Assembly: GCF_013337685.1 (NCBI RefSeq)
Contig: NZ_SUQN01000001.1
Span: 682,001 to 746,000 of the forward strand
Length of the DNA: 64,000 nucleotides
Direction: 5' to 3'
DNA from: Citrobacter gillenii
GTDB taxonomy: Bacteria; Pseudomonadota; Gammaproteobacteria; Enterobacterales; Enterobacteriaceae
Part shown: piece by piece, positions 37,472 through 47,742 of the stretch
Layout: every line of letters starts with the position of its first letter
How positions within the stretch are numbered: position 1 is the first letter of the stretch
Translations under genes and position numbers: made by a program
Notes under the pieces: generated by a model
The model's database searches: none
The model's input: the letters and a program-made list of their open reading frames with translations, nothing else
Told to the model about the DNA's origin: nothing

Positions 37472-37762
37472 ATGGCGGTTGAAGTTAAATACGTAGTCAT
37501 TCGGGAAGGTGAGGAAAAAATGTCGTTTACCAGCAAAAAGGAAGCCGATGCGTATGACAAAATGCTGGATACAGCAGACCTGCTAGACACCTGGCTGGAG
37601 CAGTCGCCGGTCGCGCTGGAAGATGAACAGCGTGAAGCGCTTTCTCTTTGGCTGGCCGAGCAAAAAGACGTGCTAAGTGCGATCCTGAAAAACGGCAAAC
37701 TGCCGTCGCCTCAGGCAGTAGAAAACACGGCGTCCGACGGAGATGACACACAAGCAGCCTGA
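37472..37762 (+). CDS. yebG: YebG, SOS-induced protein
   Basis: A 96-residue DNA damage-inducible protein of unknown molecular role. It begins MAVEVKYVVIREGEEKMSF and has the conserved LSLWLAEQKDVLS segment. The frame is open to 37409 through the LexA box, but the ATG at 37472 has an upstream GAGG and gives the E. coli N-terminus. Confidence 0.94.
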   Translation: MAVEVKYVVIREGEEKMSFTSKKEADAYDKMLDTADLLDTWLEQSPVALEDEQREALSLWLAEQKDVLSAILKNGKLPSPQAVENTASDGDDTQAA

Positions 37763-37881
37763 TCCGACTTGCGCTCCCGGCGTTTTGTACCATGCTTTTC
37801 CCTGAATCATTGTGCTGTACCCAACTGATTTCGCGTTGCATTTCTGCGGCCTGAAGGACGAAGGGAATAAAGGAGAAAAGA

Positions 37882-38235
37882 ATGAATAAAAGAAAAACGC
37901 TGTTAAGCCTGCTGCTGTTATCCGCCAGCGTGTCGACCTTTGCTGCAAATACGGAAAGTAAGACCGTTCAGTTTCCCAAGTGTGAGGGACTGAACGCCGA
38001 CGGTATTGCTGCGAGCGTGAAACGTGATTATCAGCAAAATCGTATCGTGCGCTGGGCTGACGATCAGAAAAAACTGGGACAACTCGATCCCGTTGCCTGG
38101 GTTAATCCACAGGACATTGTCGGCAAAGACGGGCAGTGGACGGTACCACTTACCGTGCGCGGCAAAAGTGCGGATATTCGCTATCAGGTGAAGGTTGATT
38201 GCAAAACGGGCAGCGCAGAGTATCTGGCGCAGTAA
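37882..38235 (+). CDS. yebF: YebF, secreted/outer-membrane-exported small protein
   Basis: A 117-residue protein with a clear Sec signal peptide (about 1-21, [21 protein letters not shown]) and two cysteines (in FPKCEG and VDCKTG) that likely form a disulfide. In E. coli YebF passes into the medium through outer-membrane porins. The start has an AAAGGAGAAAAGA ribosome site. Some close relatives of YebF are colicin M immunity proteins (Cmi), but overall length and sequence are those of YebF. Confidence 0.93.
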   Translation: MNKRKTLLSLLLLSASVSTFAANTESKTVQFPKCEGLNADGIAASVKRDYQQNRIVRWADDQKKLGQLDPVAWVNPQDIVGKDGQWTVPLTVRGKSADIRYQVKVDCKTGSAEYLAQ

Positions 38236-38328
38236 CCTGGTATTTGCGCATCTTTTGCTACAATAGACACTTCCTGACATCCCCTCGGGTACGCTGTGAT
38301 AATTAATCGTCAGTATTTGAGGGGCAAA

Positions 38329-38988
38329 ATGGCTAACTGGCTGAATCAACTGCAATCTCTTCTTGGGCAAAAAGGATCTTCCGCGTCTTCTTCGGGCGAT
38401 CAGGGACTGAGCAAATTGCTGGTTCCCGGCGCATTAGGCGGACTGGCGGGGTTACTGGTAGCCAATAAATCCTCGCGCAAATTGTTGACCAAATACGGTA
38501 CCAGTGCGCTGCTCGTTGGTGGCGGCGCGGTGGCTGGCAGCGTGTTATGGAACAAATACAAAGATAAAGTCCGCACGGCGCATCAGGATGAGCCGCAGTT
38601 TGGCGTGCAAAGTACGCCGGTGGATGAGCGGACTGAACGCCTGATCCTCGCGCTGGTTTTTGCGGCAAAAAGCGATGGTCATATCGATGCAAAAGAGCGT
38701 GCGGCCATCGATCAGCAGCTGCGTGAAGCGGGAGTAGAAGACCAGGGGCGTATCCTGATTGAACGCGCCATTGAGCAACCGCTGGATCCTCAGCGTCTGG
38801 CACAGGGGATCCGCAACGAAGAAGAGGCGCTGGAAATCTACTTCCTCAGCTGTGCGGCGATTGATATCGACCACTTTATGGAGCGCAGCTATCTGAACGC
38901 GCTGGGCGATGCGTTAAAGATTCCACAGGATGTTCGAGAAGGTATTGAGCAAGATCTTAAGCAACAAAAACAGGCATTGCCGGGCTAA
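38329..38988 (+). CDS. yebE: YebE, DUF533 inner-membrane protein
   Basis: A 219-residue protein of the YebE/DUF533 family. A low-complexity G/S start is followed by a hydrophobic Gly-rich segment (about 27-45, [14 protein letters not shown], and again [18 protein letters not shown]). The C-terminal part is helical and TerB-like (about 95-219, [13 protein letters not shown]). E. coli yebE belongs to the Cpx envelope-stress response; function is unknown. The ATG at 38329 with upstream GAGGGG is chosen over one 33 bases earlier. Confidence 0.9.
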   Translation: MANWLNQLQSLLGQKGSSASSSGDQGLSKLLVPGALGGLAGLLVANKSSRKLLTKYGTSALLVGGGAVAGSVLWNKYKDKVRTAHQDEPQFGVQSTPVDERTERLILALVFAAKSDGHIDAKERAAIDQQLREAGVEDQGRILIERAIEQPLDPQRLAQGIRNEEEALEIYFLSCAAIDIDHFMERSYLNALGDALKIPQDVREGIEQDLKQQKQALPG

Positions 38989-39074
38989 ATAGTTACGGCG
39001 CAGGAGCATATTTCGCTTGCATCATTGCTGACTTTTGCCACCCTTATAGGATGATTAAGCAAAAGAACAGTGAC

Positions 39075-41135
39075 ATGCTACCGAACGCTCCTCGTATTCC
39101 ACACGCCATGACGCAACATGGCGACACCCGCGTCGATAATTATTACTGGTTGCGAGATGACACGCGCTCGCAGCCAGAGGTCCTCGATTACCTGCAGCAA
39201 GAAAATGCTTATGGTCGCCAGGTTATGGCCTCACAGCAGGCATTACAGGATCGCGTGCTGAAAGAAATTATCGACCGTATTCCCCCGCAGGATGTTTCGG
39301 CTCCCTACGTGAAAAACGGTTATCGCTACCGGCATATCTATGAGCCCGGTTGTGAGTATGCCATTTACCAGCGTCAGTCTGCGCTCAGCGAAGAGTGGGA
39401 TGCCTGGGATACGTTGCTGGACGGAAACCAGCGCGCAGCTCACAGCGAGTTTTATACACTGGGCGGTCTGGCAATCTCCCCGGACAACACCATCATGGCG
39501 CTGGCTGAGGATTATCTCTCGCGCCGGCAATATGGTGTGCGTTTTCGCAATCTGCAAAGCGGTAACTGGTATCCGGAAGTCCTCGACAACGTCGAGCCTG
39601 AACTCGTCTGGGCCAATGACTCGCAAACTTTCTACTACGTGCGTAAGCATGAAACAACGTTACTGCCGTATCAGGTCTGGCGACACACCATCGGTTCGCC
39701 GTCATCCGAAGACAGGCTGGTATATGAAGAGGCAGACGATATGTTTTATGTCAGTCTGCACAAAACGACTTCGCAGCATTATGTCGTTATTCATATTGCC
39801 AGTGCGACCACCAGTGAGGTTCTGCTGCTTGACGCTGAGCTGGCCGACGCTGAACCGTTGGTTTTTTTACCGCGGCGTAAAGACCATGAGTACAGCCTCG
39901 ATCACTATCAGCACGCGTTTTATCTTCGATCTAACCGACAGGGTAAAAACTTTGGTCTGTACCGTACCCGTGTGCGTGATGAACAGACCTGGGAAGCGTT
40001 AATTCCGCCGCGTGAAAACGTTATGCTGGAAGGGTTTACGCTGTTTACCGATTGGCTGGTGGTGGAAGAACGTCAGCAGGGCTTAACCAGCCTGCGGCAG
40101 ATCAACCGTAAGACGCGTGAAGTGGTTGGGATTGCCTTTGACGACCCGGCTTATGTCACCTGGCTTGCTTATAATCCCGAACCGGAGACGTCGCGGCTGC
40201 GCTATGGATATTCATCCATGACGACACCGGACACGCTATTTGAACTGGATATGGACACCGGAGAGCGACGGGTGCTCAAACAGACGGATGTCCCCGGTTT
40301 TGATGCGACAAACTACCGCAGCGAGCATGTATGGGTAACCGCCCGTGATGGCGTAGAGGTGCCGGTTTCACTGGTTTATCATCAGCGGCATTTCCAAAAA
40401 GGGAAAAATCCACTGCTGGTATATGGATATGGTTCGTATGGCGCCAGCATGGATGCTGATTTCAGCAGCAGCCGTTTGAGCCTGCTGGATCGCGGCTTTG
40501 TATATGCTATTGCCCACGTCCGTGGCGGTGGTGAGCTGGGGCAGCAGTGGTACGAAGACGGTAAATTCTTGCAGAAGAAAAATACCTTCAACGATTATCT
40601 CGACGTCTGTGACGCGCTGCTCAAACTGGGCTACGGAGCGCCTTCACTCTGCTACGGCATGGGAGGAAGCGCGGGTGGAATGCTGATGGGGGTCGCCATT
40701 AACGAACGTCCGGAGTTATTTCACGGCGTGGTTGCCCAAGTGCCGTTTGTTGACGTAGTCACAACGATGCTGGACGAGTCGATCCCGCTCACCACCGGAG
40801 AATTTGAAGAGTGGGGCAACCCGCAGGATGTAGAATATTACGCTTACATGAAAAGCTACAGCCCATACGATAACGTCACCACACAGGCTTATCCGCATCT
40901 GCTGGTCACCACCGGGCTTCACGACTCCCAGGTGCAATACTGGGAACCGGCAAAGTGGGTAGCGAAACTGAGGGAGCTGAAAACGGACGACAATCTACTG
41001 TTGCTGTGTACGGATATGGACTCCGGTCACGGCGGCAAGTCCGGACGCTTTAAATCTTATGAAGGTGTGGCCCTTGAGTTCGCCTTTTTGATTGGCCTGG
41101 CGCAGGGGACGTTGCCCGGCAACGCGGCCGTCTAG
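39075..41135 (+). CDS. ptrB: PtrB, oligopeptidase B
   Basis: A 686-residue serine peptidase of the prolyl oligopeptidase family that cleaves after Lys/Arg in short peptides. It has an N-terminal beta-propeller and a C-terminal alpha/beta hydrolase with nucleophile motif [10 protein letters not shown], aspartate in TTGLHDSQV and histidine in [10 protein letters not shown]. The ATG at 39075 ([12 protein letters not shown]) matches E. coli; an earlier frame opening at 39051 adds eight residues. It overlaps the convergent exoX end by 4 bases. Confidence 0.97.
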   Translation: MLPNAPRIPHAMTQHGDTRVDNYYWLRDDTRSQPEVLDYLQQENAYGRQVMASQQALQDRVLKEIIDRIPPQDVSAPYVKNGYRYRHIYEPGCEYAIYQRQSALSEEWDAWDTLLDGNQRAAHSEFYTLGGLAISPDNTIMALAEDYLSRRQYGVRFRNLQSGNWYPEVLDNVEPELVWANDSQTFYYVRKHETTLLPYQVWRHTIGSPSSEDRLVYEEADDMFYVSLHKTTSQHYVVIHIASATTSEVLLLDAELADAEPLVFLPRRKDHEYSLDHYQHAFYLRSNRQGKNFGLYRTRVRDEQTWEALIPPRENVMLEGFTLFTDWLVVEERQQGLTSLRQINRKTREVVGIAFDDPAYVTWLAYNPEPETSRLRYGYSSMTTPDTLFELDMDTGERRVLKQTDVPGFDATNYRSEHVWVTARDGVEVPVSLVYHQRHFQKGKNPLLVYGYGSYGASMDADFSSSRLSLLDRGFVYAIAHVRGGGELGQQWYEDGKFLQKKNTFNDYLDVCDALLKLGYGAPSLCYGMGGSAGGMLMGVAINERPELFHGVVAQVPFVDVVTTMLDESIPLTTGEFEEWGNPQDVEYYAYMKSYSPYDNVTTQAYPHLLVTTGLHDSQVQYWEPAKWVAKLRELKTDDNLLLLCTDMDSGHGGKSGRFKSYEGVALEFAFLIGLAQGTLPGNAAV

Positions 41136-41794
41136 GCGTTATCCAGATAGTGCTTCAATGTTAACCGCAGTTCCGGGCTCATACTGTCAAGGTTATTAAA
41201 CAGCCAGCGCAGATAGCCCGGATCGCGTTCTGCCACCTCGGAAACGGGTTTACCGCGGTATTTACCAAAGGTAAATGTGGTTAACAGCGCAGGGCGACCG
41301 GTGATCTCGACCATTTGCTCTGCCGACCAGCCTGAGGTGTTCATGATGTCGATCAGCAGTGCCGCGGTAATGTAGCAATCGTATAGCGCGCGGTGCTGAT
41401 GCAAACCAACGGGGGTTTGTACGCTCAGCTTGCGGGAATTATACAGCGCCATGTTGCTGTATTTTATCCCCGACCACAGGCGGCGGGACAGCTTCATCGT
41501 GCAAATCCATTCCCCCGGCATGTCCGGCAATACGCGACGGTCGAAACTGGCGTTGTGCGCGACGTACCACTCGCTACCGTAATAATGATGGATGACGTCT
41601 TCAATCCACGGTTTATCCGCCACCATGGCTTCCGTAATCCGATGTATCGCCATTGCCTGCGGGCTGATGGGGCGGTCGGGTCGCACCAGGTGGCTCATCG
41701 GATTCACAATTTTGCCATCAACCACATCGACAGATGCGATCTCAACAATGCCTCCCTGCAGACCGCAGGTTTCTGTATCTATTATGCGCAGCAT
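41132..41794 (-). CDS. exoX: ExoX, exodeoxyribonuclease X
   Basis: A 220-residue DnaQ-fold 3'-5' exonuclease, used in mismatch repair and repair of damaged ends. The DEDD motifs are visible: D6 and E8 in RIIDTETCG, then FDRRVLP and [11 protein letters not shown]. The start [11 protein letters not shown] matches E. coli; an open frame reaching back to 41848 overlaps yobB and is not used. It lies downstream of yobB with a 23-base gap. Confidence 0.95.
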   Translation of the reverse strand: MLRIIDTETCGLQGGIVEIASVDVVDGKIVNPMSHLVRPDRPISPQAMAIHRITEAMVADKPWIEDVIHHYYGSEWYVAHNASFDRRVLPDMPGEWICTMKLSRRLWSGIKYSNMALYNSRKLSVQTPVGLHQHRALYDCYITAALLIDIMNTSGWSAEQMVEITGRPALLTTFTFGKYRGKPVSEVAERDPGYLRWLFNNLDSMSPELRLTLKHYLDNA

Positions 41795-41817
41795 GCCATG
41801 CTCCTGGCCGAAAACGC

Positions 41818-42474
41818 CTAGCGTAATGGAATGATATCGCCTTGCCAACCCTGAGAGGTGCGCTTGCCGGTTAAGAGCAGTGAGCCGCTGTCCGCGCGAA
41901 CAATTAAACGGCCCCGTTCATCCCATAATGCGCTGCTTCCGCGTGCATTGGCCATCAGTACCGCAATGGCGAACTGATGCGAGAAACGTTGCAGGCGAGA
42001 GGTTGATGAGAGAAGTTCAGGTTCGCTGACGCACTGGCAGGTGGTAAACAGTGAAAACGCAGGATCAATATCGATGCCTTCTGGCTGGCTGTCGACAACG
42101 CTAATGGTATTTCGCTGTCTGGCAATACAAGCCCCATGGCTCTGGTGGAACATTAAGGGGGCGGTCATCCACGGCGAAAAAAGCGCCATACCTTTCACAA
42201 AACGTTCGTTATGTTCAACCGGCAACCCCACAATAATGGTCATGCGATACGTCGCCGCGGCGTGGGCGAGGGGCTGCAACAGAGATTCATCGGGTGGGGC
42301 TGGCAGCTCATCGCTTTCATCCATACAACCTAATAGAGAAAGGGAGGGGAAAACCAGCAATTCACATTGGCATTTGGCCGCCGCCCTGATGAATTGCAGG
42401 TGATGGGCGACGTGTTCAGTTAGTGAGGTTTGAAGCGGTTCATACTGCGCTGCGGCAATTTTCCAGTGTGACAT
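41818..42474 (-). CDS. yobB: YobB, carbon-nitrogen hydrolase family protein
   Basis: A 218-residue nitrilase-superfamily protein starting MSHWKIAAAQYEPLQTS. It has the expected LLVFPSLSLLG segment near residue 40 and ACIARQR in the middle. It is shorter than typical amidases (250-300 residues), as in E. coli. Substrate is unknown. It probably shares a transcript with exoX. Confidence 0.88.
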   Translation of the reverse strand: MSHWKIAAAQYEPLQTSLTEHVAHHLQFIRAAAKCQCELLVFPSLSLLGCMDESDELPAPPDESLLQPLAHAAATYRMTIIVGLPVEHNERFVKGMALFSPWMTAPLMFHQSHGACIARQRNTISVVDSQPEGIDIDPAFSLFTTCQCVSEPELLSSTSRLQRFSHQFAIAVLMANARGSSALWDERGRLIVRADSGSLLLTGKRTSQGWQGDIIPLR

Positions 42475-42580
42475 AATGACTTCCTTTTCATAGTGTCTAC
42501 AATCATCTCTAAAGTATAGATTAAGAATATACTTATACTGTAGCAGTCATCATGTAAGGAATCGTAACGTATTATAAGGT

Positions 42581-42805
42581 TTATTTAACTTTCGGCTCGT
42601 AAGGTAAACGTGAGAGGGAAACGGACGCTAAACGATGCGCAATTAACTGTTCACGAAACCAGTCTCGCAGGTGTGCGGGTTGCTCACGTTCGACGACTTC
42701 GGCAACAACAGGCATGTTATAGCGCTCTTTAAAGGCGACACCAGCGGCGGCCAGGTCAACATTGACCTTATCCATTTCAGATTGTTCGAGTTTGGCCAGA
42801 TTCAT
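42581..42805 (-). CDS. holE: HolE, DNA polymerase III theta subunit
   Basis: A 74-residue small subunit that binds and stabilises the epsilon proofreading subunit of DNA polymerase III. It starts [20 protein letters not shown] and ends [10 protein letters not shown], nearly the E. coli sequence. The open frame to 42898 is longer, but the ATG at 42805 has an AAGGAGAAA ribosome site. Confidence 0.95.
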   Translation of the reverse strand: MNLAKLEQSEMDKVNVDLAAAGVAFKERYNMPVVAEVVEREQPAHLRDWFREQLIAHRLASVSLSRLPYEPKVK

Positions 42806-42949
42806 GCGTTTCTCCTTATAGGTATCCCGTAGCGCGCAAAAGTTACTAAGAGTGTGCGCTAATGGCAAGCCTGAATTGATGATTCTCGACTCGTTCATTG
42901 TAGAAGGTTATTCTCTATAGATTAGACATAACAAAAAGGAATAGTTGAT

Positions 42950-43324
42950 ATGGCTTCATCTGCATCCTCACTTCGCTTTGCTCTCATCGCTCTCGTCTCC
43001 ACGTTGATTTCTCCTGCCGCACTGGCACATGCACACCTGACGCAACTAAATCCGGCAGCGAATGCGCAGATTACCGTGTCTCCTGAGGCGCTGACCCTGA
43101 ATTTTTCAGAGGGCGTTGAACCTGCATTCAGCGGTGCAACGCTGACAGGCCCACAGCAGCAGCCGATTAAAACGGGTAAGGCGACGCGTAATGAGCAGGA
43201 TAAGACGCAACTGATCGTTCCTGTGGAACAATCGCTGGACGCCGGAAAATATACGGTTGACTGGCACGTTGTGTCGGTAGACGGTCACAAAACCAAAGGA
43301 CACTATACCTTTAGCGTGAAATAA
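42950..43324 (+). CDS. yobA: YobA, CopC-domain periplasmic protein
   Basis: A 124-residue periplasmic protein with a signal peptide ending ALA (about 1-26); the mature part begins with the His-rich HAHLTQLNPA and has the DWHVVSVDGHKTKG segment, the copper-binding histidines of CopC. It is followed 4 bases later by yebZ (CopD domain), so the pair and yebY probably form a copper-related operon. In E. coli and Salmonella this operon has been linked to copper homeostasis. Confidence 0.93.
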   Translation: MASSASSLRFALIALVSTLISPAALAHAHLTQLNPAANAQITVSPEALTLNFSEGVEPAFSGATLTGPQQQPIKTGKATRNEQDKTQLIVPVEQSLDAGKYTVDWHVVSVDGHKTKGHYTFSVK

Positions 43325-43328
43325 AACG

Positions 43329-44201
43329 ATGCTGGCATTCACCTGGGTTACGCTGCGGTTTATCCATTTCACCTCTTTAATGCTGGTATTTGGCTGTGCG
43401 CTGTACGGCGCCTGGTTGGCACCTGTTTCGGTACGACGTTTAATGATGCGCCGTTTTATGCGCCTGCAACGCCATGCCGCGATGTGGAGCTTTATCAGCG
43501 CGACGCTGATGCTGGCTGTCCAGGGGGGATTAATGGGGGCCGGCTGGCAGGACGTTTTCTCCGTTGATATATGGGGAGCGGTCCTGCAAACGCAGTTTGG
43601 CGGCGTATGGCTGTGGCAAATTATCCTCGCTCTGGTTACGCTGGTGGTGACCCTCATTGTGCCGCGCAGTATGTCACGACTGCTGCTGATGCTGACAATT
43701 GCGCAGTGTATTTTATTAGCCGGTGTCGGACATGCGACGCTGCATGACGGCGCAACGCGGGCGGTGCAGCAGCTTAATCACGCTCTGCATCTGGTCTGCG
43801 CCGCAGCCTGGTTTGGCGGCTTGCTGCCCGTTCTTTACTGTATGAGAATGGCGCAAGGCCGCTGGCAACAACAGGCGATCGCCACCATGATGCGTTTTTC
43901 CCGCTTTGGGCATCTTTTCGTAATTGGCGTCTTGCTTACGGGCATCACCAACGGCCTGTTTATTGTCGGATTATCCTTTCCCTGGCATGCAGCCTATGGG
44001 CAACTTCTGTTGTTAAAATGTGTGCTGGTCGCGCTAATGGTGGCGATTGCGCTGGCGAACCGGTATGTTCTCGTACCACGTATGCAGCAGGATAATCGCT
44101 GCATGACTCTCTATTTTATTTGGATGACTAAGATTGAATGGGGAATAGGGGCCGTCGTGCTGGCAATCGTCAGCCTGTTTGCAACCCTGGAACCGTTCTG
44201 A
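43329..44201 (+). CDS. yebZ: YebZ, CopD-family membrane protein
   Basis: A 290-residue polytopic inner-membrane protein with about eight hydrophobic segments and a C-terminal CopD domain (residues about 185-285). Conserved histidines occur in LRFIHFTSL near the start and [15 protein letters not shown] in the middle. It is thought to move copper across the inner membrane with YobA. It starts 4 bases after yobA and is followed 16 bases later by yebY. Confidence 0.93.
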   Translation: MLAFTWVTLRFIHFTSLMLVFGCALYGAWLAPVSVRRLMMRRFMRLQRHAAMWSFISATLMLAVQGGLMGAGWQDVFSVDIWGAVLQTQFGGVWLWQIILALVTLVVTLIVPRSMSRLLLMLTIAQCILLAGVGHATLHDGATRAVQQLNHALHLVCAAAWFGGLLPVLYCMRMAQGRWQQQAIATMMRFSRFGHLFVIGVLLTGITNGLFIVGLSFPWHAAYGQLLLLKCVLVALMVAIALANRYVLVPRMQQDNRCMTLYFIWMTKIEWGIGAVVLAIVSLFATLEPF

Positions 44202-44217
44202 TGGACTGGCAAAACGT

Positions 44218-44556
44218 ATGAAAAAATTGATTATCTCTGTGTTACTGCTGGCAAGTTCAGGAGCTGCATTGGCCGCGCCGCAGGTTATTACCGTCAGTCG
44301 CTTTGAGGTTGGCAAAGACAAGTGGGCGTTTAATCGCGAAGAAGTGATGCTGACGTGCCGACCGGGTAATGCGCTGTATGTCATCAACCCCAGCACGCTG
44401 GTGCAATACCCGCTGAACGATATTGCCAGACAGCAGGTGGCAAGCGGTAAAACGACCGCCAAACCGATCGACATTATCCAGATTGACGATCCGGCAAAAT
44501 CTGGCGAAAAAATGAGCCTGGCCCCGTTTATTGAGCGTGCAGAAAAGCTCTGTTAA
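44218..44556 (+). CDS. yebY: YebY, periplasmic DUF2511 protein
   Basis: A 112-residue exported protein with a signal peptide (about 1-20, ending ALA). Two cysteines (in MLTCRPG and at the C-terminus KLC) may form a disulfide. It is the third gene of the yobA-yebZ-yebY unit. Molecular function is not established. The ATG at 44218 ([11 protein letters not shown]) is preferred over an in-frame ATG 39 bases upstream inside yebZ. Confidence 0.92.
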   Translation: MKKLIISVLLLASSGAALAAPQVITVSRFEVGKDKWAFNREEVMLTCRPGNALYVINPSTLVQYPLNDIARQQVASGKTTAKPIDIIQIDDPAKSGEKMSLAPFIERAEKLC

Positions 44557-44586
44557 TTGTCAGATGTAGCTTTCTGATTTCCAATA

Positions 44587-44625
44587 AAAAACCGCAACGT
44601 TCTGGCTGCAGAACTTGCGGTTTTT
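44587..44625. terminator. Bidirectional terminator (yebY and RyeA)
   Basis: An 11-base-pair stem AAAAACCGCAA/TTGCGGTTTTT (44587-44597, 44615-44625) extended by an inner GTTCT/AGAAC stem. T-runs occur on both strands. It ends the yebY transcript on the plus strand and probably the RyeA RNA on the minus strand. Confidence 0.85.
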
Positions 44626-44698
44626 GCATTCTAGCGGGTGACAATCGTCCTTTTTTTCAGGCCACTTTGGTCGCGGACTGGAAAACCTGGCGCTGTCA

Positions 44699-44708
44699 TC
44701 TATTCTTA
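44699..44708 (+). promoter_or_regulatory. Sigma-S type -10 element of sdsR
   Basis: CTATTCTTAA ends 3 bases before the expected SdsR 5' end and fits the extended sigma-S -10 consensus CTAYACTTAA at most positions. Stationary-phase expression is inferred from this and from E. coli and Salmonella. Confidence 0.8.
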
Positions 44709-44711
44709 AAT

Positions 44712-44815
44712 GGCAGGGTAACTTAGCCTGCATTAATGCCAACTTTTAGCGCACGGCTCTCTCCCAAGAGCCATTTCCCTGGACCGAATACAGGAATCGT
44801 ATTCGGTCTCTTTTT
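44712..44815 (+). ncRNA. sdsR: SdsR (RyeB) small regulatory RNA
   Basis: A 104-base sRNA starting GGCAGGGTAACTTAGCC and ending in a terminator hairpin (GACCGAATAC ... GTATTCGGTC then TTTTT). It is almost identical to the E. coli/Salmonella sequence, with a few changes near the 5' end. By knowledge of the family it is a sigma-S-dependent, Hfq-binding RNA that represses ompD and mutS among others. It lies between yebY and pphA, as in E. coli. Confidence 0.95.
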
Positions 44816-44969
44816 ATCTGTCGAATACGATGCCGTCCAGGGCAAAACACTGCGTGTCGCATGCTGTATTCTTCCCAAACCATACCATACTCCGCCCCTC
44901 AATCGTCCAGGCTTTTTTGCTGCTATTGTTAAATTATTATAAGGGCGATCGCTCTATCCGGGAGGTCGA

Positions 44970-45611
44970 ATGGAACACCCTGATGCTGTCTACCAGAGAA
45001 TAGAAGGTACGCGTTGGCGCCACGTCTGGGTGGTGGGGGATCTCCACGGCTGTTTTTCCATGTTGATGGCTAAATTGCGCCAGTGCCGTTTTGATCCGTG
45101 GCAGGATCTGCTGGTTTCAGTCGGTGATGTGATTGACCGTGGACCAGACAGTTTGCGCTGTCTGGTGTTATTGCGTAAAAACTGGATGGTAGCGGTCAGG
45201 GGGAATCATGAGCAGATGGCGCTGGATGCGCTGACAACGGGAGAACAGTTGCTGTGGCAAATGAACGGGGGAGAGTGGTTTACCCATGCCGTGCAACCGG
45301 CGGCGAGGCATGCGCTTGAGGCGTGTCAGCAATTACCCTGGATTGTGGAACTGCGCTGTCAGAATGGTGTGCATGTTATTGCCCATGCCGATTACCCGGA
45401 TGATCAATATCAATGGCAAAAGCATGTCGATTTACAGCGGGTATTGTGGGATCGCTCGCGGTTGATGAACAAAAGTGGCGGAATTGGTGGCGCGGACCAT
45501 TTCTGGTTTGGTCATACGCCGCTGCGCCATCGTCTGGACGTTGATAACCTGCACTATATCGATACCGGTGCGGTATTCGGCGGCGAGCTAACGATGGTGC
45601 AATTACAATAA
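44970..45611 (+). CDS. pphA: PphA, serine/threonine protein phosphatase 1
   Basis: A 213-residue metallophosphatase with the three PPP motifs: GDLHG (23-27), GDVIDRG (52-58) and RGNHE (77-81). A C-terminal metal histidine lies in FWFGHTPLRH. In E. coli PphA acts in response to misfolded proteins and dephosphorylates phosphoserine and phosphotyrosine. It is somewhat divergent from E. coli PphA at the N-terminus and about five residues shorter. Confidence 0.93.
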   Translation: MEHPDAVYQRIEGTRWRHVWVVGDLHGCFSMLMAKLRQCRFDPWQDLLVSVGDVIDRGPDSLRCLVLLRKNWMVAVRGNHEQMALDALTTGEQLLWQMNGGEWFTHAVQPAARHALEACQQLPWIVELRCQNGVHVIAHADYPDDQYQWQKHVDLQRVLWDRSRLMNKSGGIGGADHFWFGHTPLRHRLDVDNLHYIDTGAVFGGELTMVQLQ

Positions 45612-45803
45612 TCAAAAATCGCTATATTCCTGCGCAGGTCGCCAGAAGCTGTCGATGTAGCCATCTGCTGGCAGGCATCCGCCATTGCGAATCCGCTGAT
45701 CGTCCATCGAAATAAGGCACTGCTGTTCCGTATTGTAGACATCGACCACGATGTCTTCACAACCGCCATCCAGGTAGCAAACAAAAAGAACCAGCGTGAA
45801 CAT
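45612..45803 (-). CDS. yebW: YebW, small conserved protein
   Basis: A 63-residue protein of unknown function, convergent with pphA and directly abutting its stop codon. It starts MFTLVLFVCYLDGGCEDIVVDVY and contains four cysteines. The length and order (pphA, yebW, yebV) are as in E. coli, where it is known only as an uncharacterised gene. Confidence 0.88.
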   Translation of the reverse strand: MFTLVLFVCYLDGGCEDIVVDVYNTEQQCLISMDDQRIRNGGCLPADGYIDSFWRPAQEYSDF

Positions 45804-45876
45804 TCCATCCCCAAATTATACTGCCGTACCGATAGTGTAGAAGAGGTTACTGCGTGGGGGAAATGAAGACATAAAT

Positions 45877-45901
45877 AACCCGTCTGGCGACGGGTTCTTT
45901 T
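45877..45901 (-). terminator. Terminator after yebV
   Basis: A perfect 8-base-pair stem AACCCGTC/GACGGGTT (45877-45884, 45889-45896) with a four-base loop. On the minus strand it is followed by ATTTAT; on the plus strand by TCTTTTT. It starts a few bases after the yebV stop. Confidence 0.75.
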
Positions 45902-45905
45902 TGAA

Positions 45906-46142
45906 TCAGGCAAAACGCATGATCCAGGCATCTGACTTACGATCGTAGTGCTCGCGGAATAGAACGGAATGTTCGCCATTAAGGAGAGCCGGGACGCTGG
46001 TATCGGCATCCCAGGCGTCCAGTTGCATACATAAATCCGGATCGGATTTACACGGAATGGTTAACGTTCGGTCTCCCGGCGATTCGCCGTGTAACTCGGC
46101 GTCGTCGATTTCAAAAGCGCCAATGCGCACACTGGTTTTCAT
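45906..46142 (-). CDS. yebV: YebV, small conserved protein
   Basis: A 78-residue protein, the same length as E. coli YebV, starting MKTSVRIGAFEIDDAELHGE and ending SDAWIMRFA. Function is unknown. An in-frame reading to 46196 is longer, but the ATG at 46142 has a GGAGAG ribosome site and matches E. coli; a second ATG lies one codon upstream. Confidence 0.9.
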   Translation of the reverse strand: MKTSVRIGAFEIDDAELHGESPGDRTLTIPCKSDPDLCMQLDAWDADTSVPALLNGEHSVLFREHYDRKSDAWIMRFA

Positions 46143-46242
46143 CATCGTGCTCTCCGTCAATTTGCTGGTTGTGGTACGACCAGTTAGGCCGTCCATTTTT
46201 CAGCGTAGTCAACGTGAGCAAAAGCGCCAGTAAAAACGTGCG

Positions 46243-47664
46243 TTATCCTGTAAAGAGTTTGCCATCCCGGACAAGATCGCGTGGATAGCTGTTCTTCAAC
46301 CGTGAACCAATCCGTTTTGCCAGCCCAATCGGCTGGTGCTGGAAGGTGACCAGCACGTCGTCGCTGGCAGGCGCGGTCTGCGGGTAGACATCTCTGCCGC
46401 GATACCACTCTTCTGCTTCTTCAAGGTTCAGTTCGAACGCGTTGCGGTGATGTGGGTTGGCGAGAGCGATGACGGCCTCATGTTGCCAGCGGTACCCTTT
46501 ATTGTGGGTTTCAGCCAGCTTAATCCCGAGGCGGGAAAAACGCACTTTACCAATCAGTGACTCAATCTCAACAGGGAATAACCAGACTTCTTTATCACGC
46601 TGCCAGAGGCGCAGATTGTCTTCCCATTGTAATCCGCTGGCGTTTGCCGCCGCAGTGATTTGTGCGGTTTCACGACCTTTCAATGGGCTGAACGGGAAAT
46701 TGCCGACCTTATATTTAGGGGCAGGCAGAGGAGGGATAGCGGCTGTTTTTCGCAAACGGGCAACAAAGAATCCTTCGCAGTCGTAAATTTGCGGGAAGAC
46801 ATGCAGAAAACCTTCTGGCGTCAGCGCGCGTTCAGCATCCGGGAATAAATCACCTAATGGGAGAAACTCCACGGCGTCCGGATAGGTTTCTAGCAGCCAC
46901 TGCATGACGAGTTCATTTTCATCACGGTTCAGCGTACAGGTGGAATACACCAGCGTGCCGCCAGGGCGTAAAGCATGAAATGCGCTGTCGAGCAGTTCGC
47001 GCTGGGTGGCGGCAATCTCAAGATTACTGGCGACGGACCAGTTTTTCAGCGCATCGGGATCTTTACGCACCACGCCTTCACCGGAGCACGGTGCGTCCAA
47101 TAGGATGGCATCGAAAGATTCTGGCAACGCTGCGCCAAATACGCGTCCGTCAAAGTGGGTGAGGGCAACGTTAGCGATCCCACAGCGGCTGATATTGGCA
47201 TGCAGCACTTTAACGCGACTGGCGGAAAACTCATTGGCCAGGATCGCGCCCTTATTCTTCATTTTTGCGGCGATTTGCGTGGTTTTTGAACCCGGCGCGG
47301 CGGCTACGTCCATCACCCGATCCGGAGTATTCCCTTCGGCAAACAGCGCGGCAACCGGCAGCATTGAACTGGCTTCCTGAATATAAAACAGCCCACTTAA
47401 ATGCTCGGCGGTGCTGCCCAGTGGGACTGACTGCTCTTCGTCACGCTCGATCCAGAACCCTTCTTCACACCAGGGGATCGGCGTGAGCGACCAGCCGTAA
47501 GGTGCCGTTAAGGCGAGGAAATCAGCAACGGAGATTTTCAGCGTATTGACACGAATGCTGCGTCGTAACGGACGCTGGCAGGCGGCGAGAAAATCATCGA
47601 AAGAGAGCGTGGAAGGCATTGCTTCCCGCATTTGAGTCAGAAAGGCGTCAGGAAAATAAGCCAC
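46243..47664 (-). CDS. rsmF: RsmF, 16S rRNA m5C1407 methyltransferase
   Basis: A 473-residue RNA cytosine-5 methyltransferase of the NOL1/NOP2/Sun family that modifies C1407 of 16S rRNA. The SAM loop [14 protein letters not shown] and both family cysteines (in LDAPCSGEG and YSTCTLN) are present. The start is a GTG ([11 protein letters not shown]) with a GGTGG ribosome site. The E. coli protein has six more residues near its N-terminus, and no ATG is in frame nearby. Confidence 0.95.
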   Translation of the reverse strand: MAYFPDAFLTQMREAMPSTLSFDDFLAACQRPLRRSIRVNTLKISVADFLALTAPYGWSLTPIPWCEEGFWIERDEEQSVPLGSTAEHLSGLFYIQEASSMLPVAALFAEGNTPDRVMDVAAAPGSKTTQIAAKMKNKGAILANEFSASRVKVLHANISRCGIANVALTHFDGRVFGAALPESFDAILLDAPCSGEGVVRKDPDALKNWSVASNLEIAATQRELLDSAFHALRPGGTLVYSTCTLNRDENELVMQWLLETYPDAVEFLPLGDLFPDAERALTPEGFLHVFPQIYDCEGFFVARLRKTAAIPPLPAPKYKVGNFPFSPLKGRETAQITAAANASGLQWEDNLRLWQRDKEVWLFPVEIESLIGKVRFSRLGIKLAETHNKGYRWQHEAVIALANPHHRNAFELNLEEAEEWYRGRDVYPQTAPASDDVLVTFQHQPIGLAKRIGSRLKNSYPRDLVRDGKLFTG

Positions 47665-47742
47665 TTGGTACCACCGGAAAAAAAACAGGCGCGCAGTGTA
47701 GCATATTTGCTCCGGCGCGAGTACGCCGGAGCAGGAGGGTCA

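Larger units (their letters stand above)
44587..44840 (-). ncRNA. ryeA: RyeA/SraC small RNA, antisense to SdsR (ends approximate)
   Basis: In E. coli the about 250-base RyeA (SraC) is transcribed opposite SdsR and pairs with it over its full length. Here the SdsR sequence and the bidirectional terminator at 44587-44625 are conserved, so the same antisense RNA is expected. Its 5' end on the minus strand is not visible and is set by analogy. Confidence 0.5.
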
